A program made the translations under genes and the position numbers. A stretch of DNA of 64,000 nt from Bacillus sp. FJAT-18017 (GTDB lineage: Bacteria; Bacillota; Bacilli; Bacillales; Cytobacillaceae): assembly GCF_001278805.1 (NCBI RefSeq), contig NZ_CP012602.1, forward strand, positions 537,001 through 601,000. The letters run 5' to 3'. Positions 59,640 through 64,000 of the stretch are shown here, in pieces. The notes beneath the pieces are model-generated. The model made no database searches and had not been told where the DNA came from. It saw nothing but the letters and a program-made list of their open reading frames with translations. Every line of letters begins with the position of its first letter. The stretch's first letter is position 1.

Positions 59640-61619
59640 TTGAAAAACCAATTTGAGCTAGTGTCCAAGTATTCGCCACAGGGAGACCAACCGAAAGCCA
59701 TTGAGAAGCTGGTAGACGGAATTTATAAAGGCAAGCGTATCCAGACACTGCTCGGGGCGACTGGAACCGGGAAGACATTCACTGTATCAAACGTTATTAA
59801 AGAAGTGAACAAGCCGACACTTGTTATCGCACACAACAAGACGCTTGCCGGACAGCTCTACAGCGAGTTCAAGGAATTTTTTCCGAACAATGCTGTTGAA
59901 TACTTTGTTAGTTACTACGATTATTATCAGCCAGAGGCCTATGTGCCCTCGACCGATACATTTATAGAAAAAGATGCAAGCATCAATGATGAGATTGACA
60001 AGCTTCGCCACTCGGCGACTTCCGCATTGTTTGAACGTAAGGATGTCATCATCATAGCGTCCGTCTCCTGCATCTACGGCCTCGGTTCTCCTGAGGAATA
60101 TAGTGAGATGGTTCTAAGCCTCAGGACCGGGATGGAAATTGAACGGAACAAACTTCTTCGCAGACTGGTCGATATCCAGTATGCGAGAAATGATATTGAT
60201 TTTAAGCGCGGAACGTTCAGGGTTCGCGGCGACGTCGTCGAAATTTTCCCTGTGTCGCGTGATGAGCACTGTGTAAGGGTTGAATTTTTCGGCGATGAAA
60301 TTGATCGTATCCGTGAAGTTGACGCACTGACTGGAGAAATCCTCGGTGAACGCAACCATATCGCAATCTTCCCAGCTTCCCACTTCGTAACCCGCGAAGA
60401 AAAGCTCCGTATAGCAATTCAAAACATTGAGGCCGAGCTTGAAGAACGGCTGGAAGAGCTTCGTTCCGAGGAAAAATTGCTGGAAGCACAAAGGCTTGAA
60501 CAGCGGACAAGATATGACCTCGAAATGATGAGGGAAATGGGCTTCTGTTCCGGGATCGAGAACTATTCGCGCCACCTGACACTCCGGCCTCCAGGCTCGA
60601 CGCCATATACACTGCTCGATTATTTTCCTGAAGACTTCCTGCTCGTCATCGATGAGTCCCATGTTACCCTTCCGCAAATCAGGGGTATGTTTAATGGAGA
60701 CAAAGCAAGGAAACAAGTGCTTGTCGATCACGGCTTCAGGCTGCCGTCCGCGCTCGATAACCGTCCGCTCATGTTTGAGGAGTTCGAGAAGCATATTTCG
60801 CAGATGATCAACGTCTCGGCAACGCCGGGACCTTATGAAATCGAGCATACACCGGAGATGGTCGAGCAGATTATCCGTCCAACTGGCCTGCTGGATCCAA
60901 CAATTGAGGTCCGTCCGATCGAAGGCCAGATTGACGACCTGATTGGGGAAATCAATGAGCGTGTGGCGCGGAATGAACGTGTCCTTATAACGACACTGAC
61001 AAAGAAAATGTCCGAAGACCTGACTGATTATCTAAAGGAAATCGGCATTAAGGTTAATTACCTGCATTCCGAAATCAAGACGCTTGAGCGAATTGAAATC
61101 ATCCGCGAGCTCCGGCTTGGGAAATACGATGTCCTGGTCGGGATCAACCTTCTAAGGGAAGGTCTTGATATTCCTGAAGTATCGCTGATTGCAATTCTAG
61201 ATGCGGACAAGGAAGGCTTCCTCCGTTCCGAACGCTCGCTTATCCAGACGATTGGACGCGCAGCGAGGAACTCGAACGGACATGTTATTATGTACGCTGA
61301 TAAAATCACTAACTCGATGCAGATAGCGATTGAGGAAACAAAGCGTCGCCGTACGGTCCAGGAGGAATACAACAAAAAACACGGAATCACACCGACGACG
61401 ATTCAGAAGGATATCCGTGCAGCAATCCGTGCTACCCAGGCAGCAGAGGAAAGCGAAGACTACTCAGCAACAGCCCCGCTTGCCAAGCTTGCTAAGAAAG
61501 ACCGTGAGCGCGTAATTGCTCAAATGGAAAAAGAAATGAAGGAAGCTGCAAAGGCGCTTAACTTTGAGCGTGCAGCCGAGCTTCGTGATTTGATACTAGA
61601 GTTAAAAGCGGAAGGATGA
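59640..61619 (+). CDS. uvrB: Excinuclease ABC subunit UvrB
   Basis: A 659-residue nucleotide excision repair helicase-like damage-verification subunit. Walker A GATGTGKT (~residue 40), the beta-hairpin region [21 protein letters not shown] (~90-110), DESHVT (~338), [13 protein letters not shown] (~545) and a C-terminal UVR domain (~620-657, [19 protein letters not shown]) are present. The TTG start at 59640 is chosen over the open extension back to 59535 because TGGAGGG lies about 8 nt upstream and the product then starts [10 protein letters not shown] like B. subtilis UvrB. It is controlled by the LexA box at 59426 and forms an operon with uvrA. Confidence 0.97.
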   Translation: MKNQFELVSKYSPQGDQPKAIEKLVDGIYKGKRIQTLLGATGTGKTFTVSNVIKEVNKPTLVIAHNKTLAGQLYSEFKEFFPNNAVEYFVSYYDYYQPEAYVPSTDTFIEKDASINDEIDKLRHSATSALFERKDVIIIASVSCIYGLGSPEEYSEMVLSLRTGMEIERNKLLRRLVDIQYARNDIDFKRGTFRVRGDVVEIFPVSRDEHCVRVEFFGDEIDRIREVDALTGEILGERNHIAIFPASHFVTREEKLRIAIQNIEAELEERLEELRSEEKLLEAQRLEQRTRYDLEMMREMGFCSGIENYSRHLTLRPPGSTPYTLLDYFPEDFLLVIDESHVTLPQIRGMFNGDKARKQVLVDHGFRLPSALDNRPLMFEEFEKHISQMINVSATPGPYEIEHTPEMVEQIIRPTGLLDPTIEVRPIEGQIDDLIGEINERVARNERVLITTLTKKMSEDLTDYLKEIGIKVNYLHSEIKTLERIEIIRELRLGKYDVLVGINLLREGLDIPEVSLIAILDADKEGFLRSERSLIQTIGRAARNSNGHVIMYADKITNSMQIAIEETKRRRTVQEEYNKKHGITPTTIQKDIRAAIRATQAAEESEDYSATAPLAKLAKKDRERVIAQMEKEMKEAAKALNFERAAELRDLILELKAEG

Positions 61620-61625
61620 CAACAA

Positions 61626-64000
61626 AATGGCATTGGATAAACTTGTCGTAAAAGGCGCCAGGGCCCATAATTTGAAAAATATCGATGTCACCATTCCGAG
61701 AGACAAGCTTGTCGTAGTGACTGGGCTTTCCGGTTCCGGAAAGTCCTCTCTTGCATTCGATACCATTTATGCCGAAGGGCAGCGCAGGTATGTCGAATCG
61801 CTGTCCGCATATGCAAGAATGTTCCTCGGCCAGATGGACAAACCAGATGTTGATTCAATTGAAGGCCTTTCGCCTGCAATCTCGATCGACCAGAAGACTA
61901 CAAGCCGTAACCCGCGGTCAACAGTCGGGACGGTCACTGAAGTTTATGATTATTTAAGGCTGCTTTTTGCAAGGGTCGGCCGGCCGGTTTGCCCGGAACA
62001 TGGAATCGAAATTTCCTCGCAGACGATTGAACAAATGGTCGACCGTGTCATGGAATATCCGGAACGGACCAAAATGCAAATCCTGGCCCCGGTAGTCGCC
62101 GGCAGGAAAGGGATGCAAGTCCAGGTTCTTGAGGACATCAAGAAACAGGGTTTTGTCCGCGTCCGAATCAACGGTGAAATGGTTGACTTAAGTGAAGAAA
62201 TTTCACTTGAAAAAAATAAAAAACACTCAATTGATGTTGTCGTCGACCGAGTCGTTGTCAAGGAAGGAATCGAGGCCAGGCTTGCCGATTCCTTGGAAAC
62301 TGCACTCCGGCTCGGAAGCGGGAAAGCCGTCATTGACGTCATGGGCCAAGAAGAGCTGTTGTTCAGCGAACATCATGCCTGTCCGATCTGCGGCTTCTCA
62401 GTTGGCGAGCTTGAGCCGCGGATGTTCTCGTTCAACAGTCCATTTGGTGCTTGCCCTGAATGTGACGGCCTCGGTGCCAAAACGGAAGTCGATCCAGACC
62501 TTGTTATACCAAACAAGGACCTGACCTTGAACCAGAATGCAATTGCCCCTTGGGAATCTGTTTCGTCTCAATACTATCCATCACTCCTTAAGGCCGTCTG
62601 TGACCATTATGGGATCAACATGGATGTTCCAGTCAAGGATCTTCCCAAGAGCCAGCTGGACAAGATCCTGAAGGGTTCAAAAAGTGATAAGATTTATTTT
62701 AAATATAAAAATGATTGGGGCCAGGTAAAGGAAGGTTATATCGTTTTTGAGGGTGTCCTTCGAAATGTCGAGCGCCGCTACAAGGATTCAAGCTCTGACT
62801 GGGTCCGCGAGCAGATGGAAAAATATATGGGACAGCAGCCTTGTCCAACCTGCGACGGCTACAGACTTAAGAGGGAAGCGTTGGCTGTTAAAGTTTCAGG
62901 CCAGCATATCAGTGAAATCACGGATTATTCCGTTGTAGAAGCACTGGATTTCTTTTCCTCACTTAACCTGACAGAGAAGGAAATGCAAATTGCCAGATTG
63001 CTGTTAAGGGAAATCGGCGAACGGCTTGGTTTTTTGAAAAATGTCGGCCTCGATTACCTGACGCTTAGCCGTGCAGCCGGAACCTTATCAGGCGGTGAAG
63101 CGCAGCGGATCAGGCTTGCGACCCAAATTGGCTCGCGGCTCACCGGAGTACTCTACATCCTGGACGAGCCGTCGATTGGCCTCCATCAGCGCGACAACGA
63201 CCTGTTGATCAGTACTCTTCAAAATATGCGCGACATTGGCAATACGCTGATTGTCGTTGAACACGATGAAGACACAATGTTTGCTGCCGATTACCTAATT
63301 GATATCGGCCCAGGAGCTGGCGCGCACGGCGGTGAGGTTGTCGCCATGGGCACGCCTGAAGAAGTCATGAACAACCCTGCATCCTTGACCGGCCAGTATC
63401 TTTCCGGTAAAAAATTCATCCCGCTGCCGGTCGAAAGGCGCAAGCCGGATGGGCGCTATCTGGAAATCAAGGGCGCTTCGGAAAACAACTTAAAAAACAT
63501 AAATGTCAAGTTTCCGCTCGGTGTTTTCATGGCCGTTACAGGTGTTTCCGGATCCGGGAAGAGTACACTAGTGAATGAAATTCTTCAAAAGTCGCTTTCC
63601 CAGAAGCTTCATCGTGCAAAAACAAAGCCAGGGGCATTCAAGAGCATCAAGGGAATCGACCATCTTGACAAGGTTATCGATATTGACCAGTCTCCGATCG
63701 GCCGTACACCACGGTCGAATCCGGCTACCTATACAGGAGTCTTTGATGATATTCGTGGTTTGTTTGCATCTACCAATGAAGCCAAGGTTCGCGGTTATCA
63801 GAAAGGACGTTTCTCTTTTAATATCAAGGGCGGCCGCTGTGAGGCGTGCAAGGGTGACGGGATTATCAAAATTGAGATGCATTTCCTGCCGGATGTCTAC
63901 GTCCCTTGCGAAGTTTGCCACGGGAAGCGCTACAACCGCGAAACACTTGAAGTGAAATATAAAGGCAAAAGCATTTCTGATATCCTTGAAATGACAGTTG
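61626..64000 (+). CDS. uvrA: Excinuclease ABC subunit UvrA (3'-truncated by window edge)
   Basis: About 791 of roughly 955 residues are present. It is the ABC-type damage sensor of nucleotide excision repair. Visible: first Walker [15 protein letters not shown], zinc-finger CPICGFS...CPEC, signature [17 protein letters not shown], Walker [13 protein letters not shown], second Walker A VSGSGKST, and the second zinc-finger start CEACKGDG. It begins 6 bp after uvrB, with GGAAGGA 10 nt upstream, so the two are co-transcribed. The frame is open to the last base; the ATG is the first in-frame start after uvrB. Confidence 0.97.

Noticed and set aside
60114..60848. 244-codon open frame antisense to uvrB
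   Set aside because: Lies entirely within uvrB, with low-complexity composition and no start signals.

Overview
The window looks like a chromosomal segment of an aerobic, spore-forming member of the Bacillaceae. The support is a Bacillus subtilis-type gene backbone (prfB, YitT family, cccB, ftsE, ftsX, ctpB, minJ, csbA, uvrB, uvrA), strong GGAGG ribosome sites with frequent TTG/GTG starts, CcpA cre sites, a c-di-AMP riboswitch, a LexA box, and a sporulation/germination gene (SpoVAF-like). Species cannot be fixed from the sequence. No transposase, phage or plasmid gene was found.

Layout. 1-8.1 kb: prfB end, YitT-type membrane protein, cytochrome c551, the FtsEX division ABC complex with a coiled-coil M23 peptidase, and the CtpB protease. 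8.2-8.75 kb: five tandem 103-bp repeats. 8.9-14.2 kb: a NERD-domain protein and the trehalose operon treP-treA-treR with TreR-like operators and a cre site. 14.4-15.6 kb: minJ. 15.6-24.9 kb: a decayed solute-binding-protein fragment, a large secreted propeller/FIMAH protein, an orphan response regulator, a GGDEF/HD-GYP protein, and a DUF5317 membrane protein coupled to a 30-residue peptide. 24.1-31 kb: an AraC regulator divergent from an ABC sugar importer and a GH65 disaccharide phosphorylase; their shared promoter carries the same TTGTATATACAA-type operator as the treP promoter. 31.4-36.5 kb: an uncharacterised catabolic cluster (HpcH/HpaI aldolase, MFS carrier, cupin, DUF6282 hydrolase, GntR regulator) with a perfect cre site. 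37.4-39.6 kb: ydaO-type c-di-AMP riboswitch and the potassium importer KimA. 41-46.3 kb: hybrid kinase, CheR-type methyltransferase and REC-PP2C phosphatase, arranged like the RsbK-RsbM-RsbY input to sigma-B, with an array of 52-bp hairpin repeats between the convergent rsbM and rsbY. 46.5-54.3 kb: a copper block (csoR, copZ, copA, a small membrane peptide, a rhodanese-like protein, a Csp-type four-helix protein, two PCYCGC lipoproteins, CueP), with speD interposed. 54.5-64 kb: SpoVAF-like protein, NIPSNAP and DUF2071 proteins, an RsbR-like STAS protein, csbA, and uvrB-uvrA running off the end.

The most striking result is a set of four genes on the minus strand (an OsmC-like protein, two PCYCGC lipoproteins and CueP) in which an in-frame TGA stands exactly where the family has a conserved cysteine. 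In each the reading frame continues past the TGA with recognisable family sequence to a normal stop, and a short hairpin with a G in the first two loop bases follows 18-25 nt after the TGA, as in bacterial SECIS elements. The simplest reading is that the organism makes selenocysteine and that these are selenoproteins, three of them in or beside a copper-handling cluster. Conventional gene callers would truncate or split all four.
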